DNA from: Corynespora cassiicola
Taxonomy: Eukaryota; Ascomycota; Dothideomycetes; Pleosporales; Corynesporascaceae
DNA: 64,000 bases
Direction of reading: 5' to 3'
NCBI GenBank assembly: GCA_022059125.1
Contig: JAEUWY010000008.1
Location: forward strand, 868,001-932,000
The stretch's first letter is position 1, and each line of letters starts with the position of its first letter. This document shows positions 24,387 through 34,107 of the stretch, piece by piece. A program made the translations under genes and the position numbers. The notes beneath the pieces are model-generated. The model searched no databases, was not told the DNA's origin, and worked only from the letters and a program-made list of their open reading frames with translations.

Positions 24387-26178
24387 TCAGTTTCCGACTG
24401 CGCCGAACCAACCAAGTCCTAGAACCGCTCCAATAACGATTGCTAGAGCAGGTGGTACATCAAACCAAGCGCTTTCGGCATATGTAAGAGCAGCTACAAC
24501 CACCCACCAAGGCTCGCCCGCCAATGATTTCCCGTTACTCGATTCCGGGGTAAGGTAGCCAATCTCCCACAGTCTGTAGACGGCCGTAAAGACAAGACCA
24601 ACAGCCGTCGCGTTGATGCCCCTTACGAGACTGATGATCCAAGGTTTAGTTCGCAGTACCCTCCAGAGTGACTGAACACCAAGTGCTAAAGAAAGACCGG
24701 GAAGGAACATGCCGATATAACCCAAGAGCGCACCAAACACGGTCGGGGTGTTTGTTGATGCGAGGGCCAATGCGCCGAGGAAGACGCCGAAGTTGAAGTT
24801 TGGTCCTGGGAAGGACTGGATGATGGCGAGTCCGAGCAAAAAATCTCTCGGAGAGACCCAACCTGGCTGGACCACATATTCTCGCAGGAGAGGAATCACG
24901 ACGGGACCTCCACCAAAAATGATGGTGCCAGCGAGGTACATGTTGGCGAACAGGTCGAAGGCCAGTGTCCGCACTTCCAGAGTACCGCGCAAGATCATTA
25001 TGGTAACAAAAGATACTAGGTTGGATGAGAAAGAAGAAACGGGCTACAAGTAGAGTGCTTACCAAAGAATGCTACGATTATAGCGATCCCTACTTTGATA
25101 GGCAAGCCATGTGTAGTTGTATCTGCGGTTGATACCGTCTGTTCGGTATCATTTTGTGTCAGCCCAGCAGTAGAATTGCTAGGACCAGCATTTGCCTGCT
25201 CGCTGGAGACCCTGTTGCTCGAAGCCGTAGCTACGCTCCGTCGCTGAACTGTCTCGCCAGTGGAGCCTATATCCCTGCCTCGGACAGGGACGACCTCGAT
25301 GCCAGTGCTTTCCTCGACTTCTCTACTTCCATTTCTCTCCCTTCTCTTTCTATCCCACTTTGACCTCAGCTTGCCGATCTTCTGTTGCAGCCAGAGATCC
25401 CACACAAGAGTCGCAATCCCACCGATGAGGATGAGCACCGGGAAATACCAAAGTGCATTGTAACATAGACCAGCGCATGCACCGAATATGACCAAAATTC
25501 TTGTGAGTTGGTCTTTGATTGCCTTATCTGCGAGCTAGCAGAAGAAAGTCAATACGAGCAGGTGCAGGGATCGATGGTCACCATACCTGAACGGCAGCAA
25601 GGGCAATGATGCCCACAGTGCTGGCATTGAGACCACTCAATAGTGCATATGCAATTGGGGGGAGCTGATCTGGAACACTTTGAATGCCGAGTGAGAGAGC
25701 ATACATGCCAATGGCACCTGGGAGACTCCAAAGGAGAAAGGCGAAGATGGCTGGCACGACTCCAGCATGGATTTGCGCGATGCAGAACAATATCTTCGTG
25801 CTCGCTGGGCCAGGGAGGGCCTGGCAAACTGCGAAGAGTTCTTGATACTAGATTGCCGTCAGCAGACTTCGACCTTACATTCCGACAACGTGCGCCTCTA
25901 TCGTCCTAGGATGCTACGTGGGAAACGCAGATCGACTGGAGGAGACTGACATTCTGCTCGTCGATCCATTTGGACTTTCCTCCCTTGCCATCGACGAACC
26001 TGCTGTACAGGATGCCAAAGTGCACAGGGGGGCCGCCAAAGGCCGTGAAACCGAGATCCCACATGCGCGCAAAGACCTCGCTCAAGCGCCATGCGAGGTT
26101 CTTGTCGTTGGCCTTGAGCGAGTTGCGCTGGTCGCGCGTGTGGTCGCGCACCGCTCGATAAATGTCCAGCAGGGGCAT
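24387..26178 (-). CDS. chromate transporter, two-domain ChrA type
   Basis: Four exons on the minus strand (26178-25951, 25847-25587, 25534-25063, 25015-24387) give 529 residues. Two CHR domains are present: an N-terminal one starting RLSEVFARMWDLGFTAFGGPP with CQALPGPAS, and a C-terminal one starting DLFANMYLAGTIIFGGGP with SFPGPNFNF. Both GGPP/GGGP and PGP motifs are diagnostic. About 10-12 hydrophobic segments are visible. The loop between the halves (about residues 210-300) is long, charged and Ser/Thr-rich (KLRSKWDRKRRERNG), probably cytosolic. Bacterial ChrA effluxes chromate or sulfate-like oxyanions; fungal copies are presumed anion transporters, with function largely inferred. The intron 1 donor is GTCAGT. 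The gene is divergent from NAA20 across 456 bases. Confidence 0.92.
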
Positions 26179-26634
26179 TGCTTCCTTTCAATTTCTTTGG
26201 AAAATGCGATTGTTCTATGTACTTCTATGTCTGGAGGCACCGAGTTGGACGCACCCTTTTTATAAGATCTTCTGGCCTTGCCGACTCCAGTGAGGGGAGA
26301 GGAAAAAAAAAGTAGACAAACCGAAAACCTGCAGCAGCAGTTTTGTATAGCCTCCTGAGCGGTCCCAAGCCACATTGCCCCTAGCCCAATCACCTCGCCC
26401 TTGTGTTGCGTGCTCCCTTTGCCAAGTGCCATGGCATTGAGGAGCGTCGGCGACGGCTCGCGAAGGGGGAATGGTCGGCTAAACCTTCCCCGTCCGCGAA
26501 ACCCCGCGGTGGATTTGCACACCTGTGGCGCGAAGCGGCATACAGCTCTCCCCCAGCTCCGTCACCACGCCCATCTCAACCCCTCCATTGGGAAGCTCGC
26601 AGGGGCATTGGAGTCCACCGAAGACGCAAGAACA
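26179..26634. promoter_or_regulatory. divergent promoter region, chromate transporter / NAA20
   Basis: 456 bases between two divergently transcribed starts. The NAA20 side is GC-rich and contains an upstream ATG at 26431 in frame with NAA20 (see findings). The transporter side has a pyrimidine-rich segment and TTTTATAAG near 26258-26266. No defined operator was identified. Confidence 0.4.
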
Positions 26635-27324
26635 ATGTCGACGATCCGGCCCATGCGGCCGGCAGACTTGCTGCGCATGTCCAACACAAACTACGACCAC
26701 CTCACCGAGACGTACAACATTGGCTTCTACCTCGAGTACCTGACGCGCTGGCCGGACCTATGCCGCGTGATCGAGGGTGTAGACGGGCAGATTGAAGGCT
26801 ACAGTGCGCGCTCTTTTTTTTTTTCCTCCAAGCCCTTCACCCTCCCCCATCCTCCCTCCTTCCCATCACGGAAAAAAACAAAAAACAAAAGTAGTGAAAC
26901 TAACCCCTCCACACCAGTCCTAGGCAAACTCGAATCCTCCCCCTACCCACCCCCCACCTCCCCCTACTCCCCGGACACGAACCCGGACCCCAACTACCTC
27001 CCCTGGCACGGCCACATCACCGCCCTCACCGTCGCGCCCTCGGCCCGCCGTCTCGGCCACGCGACCAAGCTCTCGGAGGCCTTGGAGCAGCAGTCGGACG
27101 CGAACGACGCCTGGTTCGTGGACCTGTTTGTGCGCGCCAGCAACGAGATTGCCAAGGGCATGTACCGCAAGATGGGGTACTCGGTGTACAGGACGGTCGA
27201 GGGGTACTATAATGACGGCGAGGATGCGTTGGATATGCGGAAGCCGTTGAGTAGGGATGTGGGGAAGAAGCATATTAGGGAGAATGGGGAGGAGTTCAGG
27301 GTTAGCCCGGAGGTTGTGTGGTGA
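26635..27324 (+). CDS. NAA20: NatB N-terminal acetyltransferase catalytic subunit
   Basis: Two exons (26635-26803, 26918-27324) give 191 residues. The N-terminus MSTIRPMRPADLLRMSNTN with NYDHLTETYNIGFYLEYLTRWP follows the NAA20 pattern closely. The intron (donor GTGCGC, acceptor ACCAG) splits IEGY and ILGKLES, the beta-strand pair of the GNAT fold. The acetyl-CoA loop is ARRLGHATKL (RxxGxA). The tail has FVRASNEIAKGMYRKMGY and YYNDGEDALDMRKPLSRD, both hallmarks of NAA20. The enzyme acetylates nascent chains beginning Met-Asp/Glu/Asn/Gln on the ribosome together with the auxiliary subunit NAA25 (Mdm20), which is not in the window. A Pro-rich loop (SSPYPPPTSPYSPDTN) is inserted before the conserved LPWHGHITALTV, longer than in yeast or human. 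Confidence 0.96.
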   Translation: MSTIRPMRPADLLRMSNTNYDHLTETYNIGFYLEYLTRWPDLCRVIEGVDGQIEGYSARSFFFSSKPFTLPHPPSFPSRKKTKNKSSETNPSTPVLGKLESSPYPPPTSPYSPDTNPDPNYLPWHGHITALTVAPSARRLGHATKLSEALEQQSDANDAWFVDLFVRASNEIAKGMYRKMGYSVYRTVEGYYNDGEDALDMRKPLSRDVGKKHIRENGEEFRVSPEVVW

Positions 27325-27862
27325 GCGGGGCGTTGGGGGGGCGGAGGAATATCATGATACCCAGGAGATGAGGTTAGTATACCGGAGTTGGGATGGGAGA
27401 AGTCGTAACTGGCTTGCTCTGGCATGACAAGGACAGGATGTGTGAACCCTAGGGGGTTGAAATAAACGCGGGAGCGCGGATGGTGCATGCCTATCAACGG
27501 TCTATTCATAACCACACGACATGGCTAGGAAAAATAGAAGAAGGAAATAAAAAAGGAAAGACAATTACTAGGCCTCTGCACGTCCAATGCTCCTCCCACT
27601 GTGACACCATGCTACACCCTCCACAATCCCAGAAAATGAACGACCCAAATCCCAGACTGCAATTCGAGGGTATATACCAGTCCGAGTTGACAAAGAAAAA
27701 TTCAACGCTCCACAAGAACCCCTGCCGTTTCGTTCCCAGTCCAATCCATTCCCATCATTATACCAAAGACATGAGAGATACAAGGCGGTAAGTACAAAGG
27801 AAAGAAGAGAAGGAAAGCAAAAGGAAAGACAAACACTATCTACTTGTACACACGCAAATCGT
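27325..27862. other. intergenic between convergent genes
   Basis: Contains the 3' ends of NAA20 and the RGS-LOV gene. A-rich poly(A)-signal-like stretches lie on both strands. No gene seen. Confidence 0.5.
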
Positions 27863-30736
27863 TCAATGCGCTGAGAACCTCTTCACCCGCTTCGGATCCG
27901 CCCAACTCGTCTGCGGCCTCGACTCCCTGATGGGCAACGACGCATTCGACGCCGCCCCCTCGGGCCGAGCACTCTCATACACCGACTCCAAGTCCATGGT
28001 CGTCACCTTGAGGATCCCGCCACTCCCCCTGCGCACAAACTCTCCGTAGTCGTCGTCAAAGGCCGTGTCGTTGCTGCTAGAGCCTCCGCCGCTCAGATGA
28101 TAGGCATTGCGGCTGTAGGCGCTCTCATTGCTGCTGTGATAGCTCCCTGCAGCCATGGTCAGTCGGAACATGCTCAAAGTACCAAGTCCAGCCCCCCTAT
28201 ACGAGTGCAAAGGAGCTGATGCTGGGCTCCGGACCATTGTTTGCCGGGCTTCCCGATCGCTGCATGGCCCTCTGATCGCTTATGGCGCTGCTCGGCCGCC
28301 GGATCGCATCCAGGGCCAGGTTGCGTGCGTGTCCGTTGGAGAGGTTATTGTTGTTACGGGAACCGTAGCGCCCTCCGAAACCATCGAATGAGTCGCCATC
28401 GCTCTCGGGCCCGAAACCGCCTGGGGAGTGCTGCTGTCGGCGCACGTCGTTCGCTACCGGGGGCGCGGCGCGGAATCGGCGGTTGGGTCCGGAGTTCTTG
28501 TCGTCGTCGACGAGGACGATCATCCAGACGCCTACAGAGCCGGATTGGCCTAGCAGAGGTGTGCAGTGGATCCAGCGGGGACGACCTTCATCGGCGCGGT
28601 CGGCGTCGAGGTTGGCGGCGGCACTGGCGAGCCAGCGCACCTTTGCAGTCACGCCTCGGCTGCCATCTGCGAGCGCTTCTGCTAGAGAGTCTCTGACACG
28701 GCTTGAGCCGCCTATGCGATCCAAGAAGCGCGATTGCAAGATGCCAGGGACGCGAAGAGACGGCGAGGTAAACAAGATGCGAAGAGAGGGAGCAGGTCGC
28801 ACCAGCAGATACTGCGCATCTAATCAGAACGTGAATACTCACAATGGATCAAGGGAACTTACGTGCTTATAGACTCCAGCCAACCGCCCCTCTGGCTTAG
28901 GAGGCTTCTCTGCGGCTCGCTCGACGTCGAAGCTACTGGGGTCTTTGATTACGACCCGAGGGCGATGGTACATGCTAGCATCATCTTGCTCTTCCAGATG
29001 CTCACGGTGCATGTTGCCGCCGTGCCGGCGAACAGTTTCCAACTCTGAGTGGTTGAACATTTCACTGAGCTCTTGAAATTCATCCTTAGGCTCATCTTCG
29101 GGTTCCCTGCCCTCTTGCTTGTCGAGCATACGCTGGAAGGCGTCTAGGTCGGTGCTGTCTTTCACCAATCCACTGACATCGACTTGGGCGCCAATGAAAT
29201 ATCGTAGGTTTCCCCTAGAGTCCAGTAACGGCGCCATCATGAGGAGGTTCATGAAAGGGGAGCCATCGCGACGGCTACTAGGTGTCAGAACATGCTTAGA
29301 ATCGCCAAACGCGCATACGTACTAGTTTAAGAACACTTCGCTGACTTCTCTGCCTTCTTTGATGGCGTTGCGGAGGCGTGTTACGCTGTAAGGGTTTGTT
29401 TTCGGACCCTGCAAAAACCGGCAGTTCCGTCCGATCGCATAGCCGACACCATACTGTGTTGTGCGATGAAACTCTGCCACACATTAGAATGCAAACGTGA
29501 ACCATTGACATCATTATACGTACCTTCTGAAGCGAAGATGATCGGGTTGTCGGATCGAGAAGGATCAGTCAGACAAAATACTTCAGCCAAGCCTTCGCTG
29601 GCTTCCCGGAGCAAGGGGGGCAGATTGCCGGTGACGCGCTTCTGGATGCTGACGCTCACAACTTGTATGAAGACGTGAGTTATGAAAGCGGGAAGATCCT
29701 CCTTTACAAGCACATCGAATGCTTGCTTGGCCTTGCTCTCTAGGACTGCATTGACCGTAGACCGCACCCCACCCTCGGTAAATTCGAGGCTTTCAAGCGG
29801 CTCTAGGGCCTCGGCGACAGCGTTGGCATAGTTGATGGCTCTCAAAGCCTTGAGTGCGTCCAGGTAGTAGATGAGAACAGGCACGGATTTCGGCCGCGCT
29901 AAGCTGAGAAAGGAAGTGAATCGGAGCAGCGAGGCGGTGTCTTGGAAGATGGCCTCGAGATGCTCTCGCGAAAATAGCTTCTCTGACTGCGCTTCCAGGG
30001 AGTACCCTTTGCCGTCCTCGATTTCATTCGGGGCGACAAGGTCAAAGGACTTGGGATCATCTTCTAGCAGTGGTGACAGTCGGTCAACTTCATCTGGGGG
30101 ACCTTTTTGCTGCAAGGGGACTAGATTCTGGGTCGCAATCGACGAGGCCGTGGTCTCATAGGATATGACAGAATCCGCCGAGCTGCGGGCATAGGACTGG
30201 GTGTCTGGTGTTCCAGGCATTGAGCGGGTGGGGAGACTGGATGCCCGAAAGAAGCGTCTTTTTGTGGCAGTCTTACTGCTGGAGCTGATGTTAGAATTAG
30301 CTGGGGGAAGAGAGGGTGACACTCTTAGCCCAGACACTTACCTGGTGCGCATGGGAATATGAATGCCCCTACGGGTGAAGTCCGGCGGTGGAGGGGCGGC
30401 TTCTTCTTCTTCCTCTGGTTCGGATACGATGGGGTGGCTTCCAAGTGGATGGTACTGTGACGACTTGACAGGTGTCCGAGGGGGTTCTTGTAGGCGGCCA
30501 ACACCATGGGCAAGAACTTGCTCGTCATCCTGGACGAGCGGCTCGCCTACTGCACCGCCATCACCAATTAAGTCGTGTACGTTCACATCTGTCATGGCGC
30601 TATTGGCAGTAGGGGCTGGCGCCTCTCCCACACTACCCATTCCAGAAAGTTTGACAAAGTTGGTAGGGGCAGAAATAGCGGGATGCTGAGGGGACGAGAA
30701 GAAACCGTGAGCCGATCGCCTTTTGATCTTATTCAT
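27863..30736 (-). CDS. RGS-LOV blue-light receptor (BcLOV4-like)
   Basis: Six exons on the minus strand (30736-30342, 30284-29524, 29473-29323, 29277-28863, 28811-28235, 28146-27863) join to 860 residues. Residues 1-230 are low-complexity with acidic and Pro runs. An RGS-like helical domain follows (FSREHLEAIFQD to about 360). A LOV domain begins near 377: IIFASEEFHRTT, GYAIGRNCRFLQGP with the photoactive Cys about 403, YSRRDGSPFMNLL, and YFIGAQVDVSG with the flavin-contacting Gln. A PAS-like C-terminal domain (LRILFTSPSLRVPG, RIGGSSRVRD, GSVGVWMIVLVDD) and a Ser/Gly-rich tail ending DPKRVKRFSAH follow. RGS-LOV proteins bind flavin, form a Cys-flavin adduct in blue light and, in Botrytis BcLOV4, move to the plasma membrane; RGS domains act on G-alpha subunits. 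The last intron (donor GTCCGG, branch CTGAC) is the least certain. If it is not spliced the protein stops at 28197 after SSFALV. Confidence 0.92.
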
Positions 30737-32363
30737 GAGTGGTGATATGGGGGGGTTCTCGATTCGGGGCGATGTGGGCGGGAACCCGGGGGAGGGACAT
30801 TAAAGAGGAAAATAGCGGATCCATGACGAGGGATGCTAGCAAAGACATACGTACCGGAGGAAACTACTGACACCAGCGTGCCGCAGGAGAGGTCCTGACA
30901 GACTTTCCGCTTCGCCCTCGCAGCCTGGGGGCGCAGCAGCTAGCCTGGATCGGGCGGAGCGTCCAAGTTTGGGTTGATTGTAATGATGGTAGTGGGCAGA
31001 AGCGAGCGGGCGACGCTGGGTGGACCCAGTAGGATTTTGGTTGGACCGGAGCAGACACGCCAACAAGCTGGACGGGTCGCGCCGACCGTGCAGAGCCCTT
31101 GGGCTTTGGACCACGGGGCTGGCGACGTGTGATGGCGAGGCCGAATCAAGAGCACTGGCGGATCGGAGCCTTCTTCACATGCAGGGCTTGGATCTGCACG
31201 CGAAAGTGTCCGGCCTGGCCGGTCCCTGCGCTTCGAGATGGCGGAGATGGTATTCGGCAGCGGTTCTGGAGGGTTGCCTATAGAGTCGCTGGTGATGTCG
31301 TACAGCAGCTCGGCCCCTCCATGGTGGTGTTGGGGGGAAGCTTGGGTCGCCGTCAGGAGTACGGCCGAAGTAGGGAGGGATGCAAAACCAGGCGCCACCG
31401 GATCTGCAGTCAGAGGAGGTGCCTGAGCGTGCCTGGTCGTCCAAACCGAACGTGGAGCCACGCCATCATGGCCTGCGCCGCCCGTGCAGACCCTGCGAAG
31501 ATCCTGTGGCCGCCGGCGTGCACCTGGGGACTTCCTTTTTCGTCGCACCTCTTTGGTCTGTTTCGACAAAAGGAAAATGTCCCGACTCGCCGCAACGGTC
31601 ATCCTCGAGCGTGAGACGAGAGCCGTCGCCTCATGCGCACAATCTGTTGACGGCTCCCTGCCTCGCAAAGTTTCCACCCCTGCGGACCACTGACTCGAGC
31701 TGTCAGAAATCAGCGATCCAGCTGCACGCCCGCACGCCCGCACGCATACATCAATACTTCAGCTGCACCTCTCTTGCCAGAACCTTTGCATACAACCATC
31801 GGCAGGGGCTGGATGCCGCTGGCCAAAGCCAGTCAGCGCCCGATCTAGATTTCTACGCTCATCTATCGATTGATACGCCGTCGGCAGATTGTTGATCAGC
31901 GGCACCTCCACAGGCCGGATTGAGCTCGGCAAGGCCAAAACTCTATCCTCTGTTAGACTTTACCGGTTTGGACTTTGACATGACATCGCCGTCGCCAAAC
32001 CGCGTGGTAGTTGACTCGGCCTCGCATGGCAAGTGGGTAGTGCTAGCAGGTTAGGCGTGTCCACCCTCTCTCCTCGCTTGCAAAGCAGTTCATCACTTTC
32101 CTCTCCTGTCCCAACAACGGCCCAGCAACGGCAAAACGCGTCTTCCTGCGATCGGTATCTGTCCTGATGCGGCTGTGAAGTCATGTCACCTACGTATGGC
32201 TGCCGCTCCAACAACGTGGAGGGAGCTATTGACCATGGCGGCAGAAGCAAAACGTTCAAGCACACACGTTTGGCCGGTGGCCTGCCCCCTGGGCCCTGCA
32301 GCCGAATTCACCGGTCTAGTGTGCCACCACGCTGGCGACGACGGCGAAGAGCCTAGTCGAGCG
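30737..32363. other. intergenic, GC-rich upstream region of the RGS-LOV gene
   Basis: 1.6 kb between the RGS-LOV start and the cystinosin stop codon. Long open frames occur on both strands (largest 30940-31743, minus) but they overlap one another, are Pro/Arg/Ser-rich and match nothing. A short CACGCCCG repeat is at about 31729-31744. Probably promoter and 5' leader. Confidence 0.5.
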
Positions 32364-33325
32364 CTAGGTGATGAGACGTTCTCGCTCGCGATCCCATTCT
32401 TCCTCGTCCTCGAGGCCTTTGGCCGTGGGATGTCGGTATAGTACATAATGCTGGAGAATGAATATGATGTCAAAGAAGAGCGTAATGTTGCCCAGGCCGA
32501 ACTTGACAGGGTTACCAGTGATGCCCGACCAGTCGTTCTGCAACGAAGAGTCGATGATGAGCTGGCCGAGGGAAAGCCATCCGCCAGCAAAATCCAAGAG
32601 CATGGGATAGATGGACCATCCGACGGTTGATTTTCGCTTGTAGTTGACCCAAGCTTGTGGGATGTACTTTATGACGACGGTCAAGAGCTTGACGTAGCCT
32701 AGGGCGTATATCTGGTTGGACGTCAGTCACGGCCAGCCACGGTGGTCTGCCCACACGTACCACATCGATCCAGGCCCAGCCGGCAGGGTCATAACCTGCG
32801 TCTGCGCCGTACCGCGCAAGCAGTGTCACCACCAATATGCCCAAGACGCCGCCCCAGAATATACCGAGCACGACCCTGCTTGCGCGCTGGCGCTTTCCGA
32901 CGGTAAAGCCCCAGAGGCGCGGAAAAAACTGCGAGTAGATTATGACACATAGCACAGCACCGTGGGCGGCAAAGAGGAAGTCGTTGAAGCGCACGGTAGT
33001 TTCCGGGGCGTCAGGGTGGCGGTAGGCGTACTGCGACTGAATCGCAGGCGAGTAGAGGAAGGCGGCCGTTGAGACGGTATAACAGGAGAAGCCGAGGACG
33101 TTGAGGGTGGGGAAATCGATGGCAAGGCCCAGCGTGGACTTTCTTTTCCAGTTGGAAATGGGCTGGGGGTAGAAGGATGCGGACCTGTTTGAGGTTTCAG
33201 CTTGCTTCTTCTGCGCGTACGTTGAACGGGCGGGCCATTTACCAGCTCAGGAAATAGGCCCATCCCAGGAGCCTAGAGATGGCGCGCGCGAACAGTACGG
33301 TTCCAGAATCTGAGGCGGCAGTCAT
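32364..33325 (-). CDS. cystinosin-like lysosomal/vacuolar cystine transporter
   Basis: Three exons on the minus strand (33325-33243, 33184-32761, 32711-32364) give 284 residues. Both PQ-loop repeats are clear. The first is [20 protein letters not shown] (quoted in part as [12 protein letters not shown]) with [15 protein letters not shown], and the second is [13 protein letters not shown] with [15 protein letters not shown]. Seven hydrophobic segments fit the family. The protein exports cystine from the lysosome/vacuole with protons; the yeast counterpart is Ers1 and the human one CTNS. The C-terminal half carries [25 protein letters not shown], strongly conserved in this family (seen in two blocks, LGQLIIDS and GNPVKFGLG). 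The tail is short and charged. Intron 2 falls between WIDV and IYALGY. Confidence 0.95.
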
Positions 33326-33840
33326 GGTCACGGAGTGCGGAGGTGAGTGAGGACAGAGTTTTGGCGCGCGTCGATGCTCATAAGGAACACGGCGGTTCAG
33401 GGGGCCTCAGGAAGAAGAAACAAGGCCAAACGGGTCGGGTTAAATGGGAGGGCTTGGCTGCGCCATGCGCATCGTCAGCAGGATCACGAAGTCACGACAA
33501 GAAGGTGGGAAAGAGCGCCATGCTGGGCGGGCTGGAGGGTGAGTCTCGAGGTCTCCACTGGTGATAGCTGATAAGGTTCGTGATTCGCAAGCCGAAATGA
33601 CGACAGCTGCGGGTGACCGATGTCGGGGGTTGTGACCTCCGCGCACTAGGCCCAGCCGGGAGTAGCTTGGTCGGGCGTGGATGTGGGCTGCTGTGTACAT
33701 ATCTGGTCGCCCGCGCAACAAACTGCAAACCGGTGGGCATGAAAGTGTCCGGTGGTGGACTTCTCCAGGCCGCGGCCGCTCGCAGCCATCAAACGGCATG
33801 TCAGCCCAAAGGCGACGATCCTACCGAATCATCTAAGCAT
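33326..33840. other. intergenic
   Basis: Upstream of cystinosin. No supported gene. Confidence 0.5.
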
Positions 33841-34107
33841 CTAAGCAACTCGACGCAGAACCATGATGACCACAACCATGCTGGATAGGAGCAACCCCGC
33901 CATTCCGATGCTCAAATTCGCCCAAAGCATCTCTTTTGCAGCCTTTTTCTGGAACATGGACATTTCTGCATCCGGCATCCTTCTCTGGTACGCAACTTCT
34001 TTGCCCAGTCTTGCATTGATCAGTTGGACATTGTCGCGAAGAAGTTGCAGCTCCATATTCAGCATCCTTCTTTGGATCACTTTGATTCGGTTTTGAACTA
34101 TGATCAT
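33841..34107 (-). CDS. possible small tail-anchored membrane protein
   Basis: An open frame of 88 residues from the ATG at 34107 (MIIVQNRIKV). The first 60 residues are charged and helix-forming with leucines and methionines in heptad-like spacing (RRMLNMELQLLRDN), followed by a hydrophobic helix near the C-terminus (LSIGMAGLLLSSMVVVIMVLRR). This is the layout of a coiled-coil tail-anchored protein, but I recognise no family. The frame is open for about 25 codons above the ATG, so an upstream exon is possible. An opposite-strand frame at 34100-34498 (132 residues, ending ENEVLEQLNDLNSH and SYDHASRL) overlaps its start by a few bases and looks equally protein-like. At most one may be real. No expression evidence is available here. 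Confidence 0.4.
   Translation of the reverse strand: MIIVQNRIKVIQRRMLNMELQLLRDNVQLINARLGKEVAYQRRMPDAEMSMFQKKAAKEMLWANLSIGMAGLLLSSMVVVIMVLRRVA

Noticed and set aside
24646..25065. 139-residue minus frame beside the chromate transporter
   Set aside because: It is another frame of the last exon and last intron of that gene.
1..26178. Secondary-metabolite gene cluster
   Set aside because: There are SDRs, a GMC oxidoreductase, an esterase and transporters, but no PKS, NRPS, terpene cyclase or cluster regulator, and long gaps between genes.
30940..31743. 267-residue minus-strand frame upstream of the RGS-LOV gene
   Set aside because: Overlaps several frames on the other strand, is Pro/Ser/Arg-rich and has no domain. 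Looks like GC-rich leader DNA.
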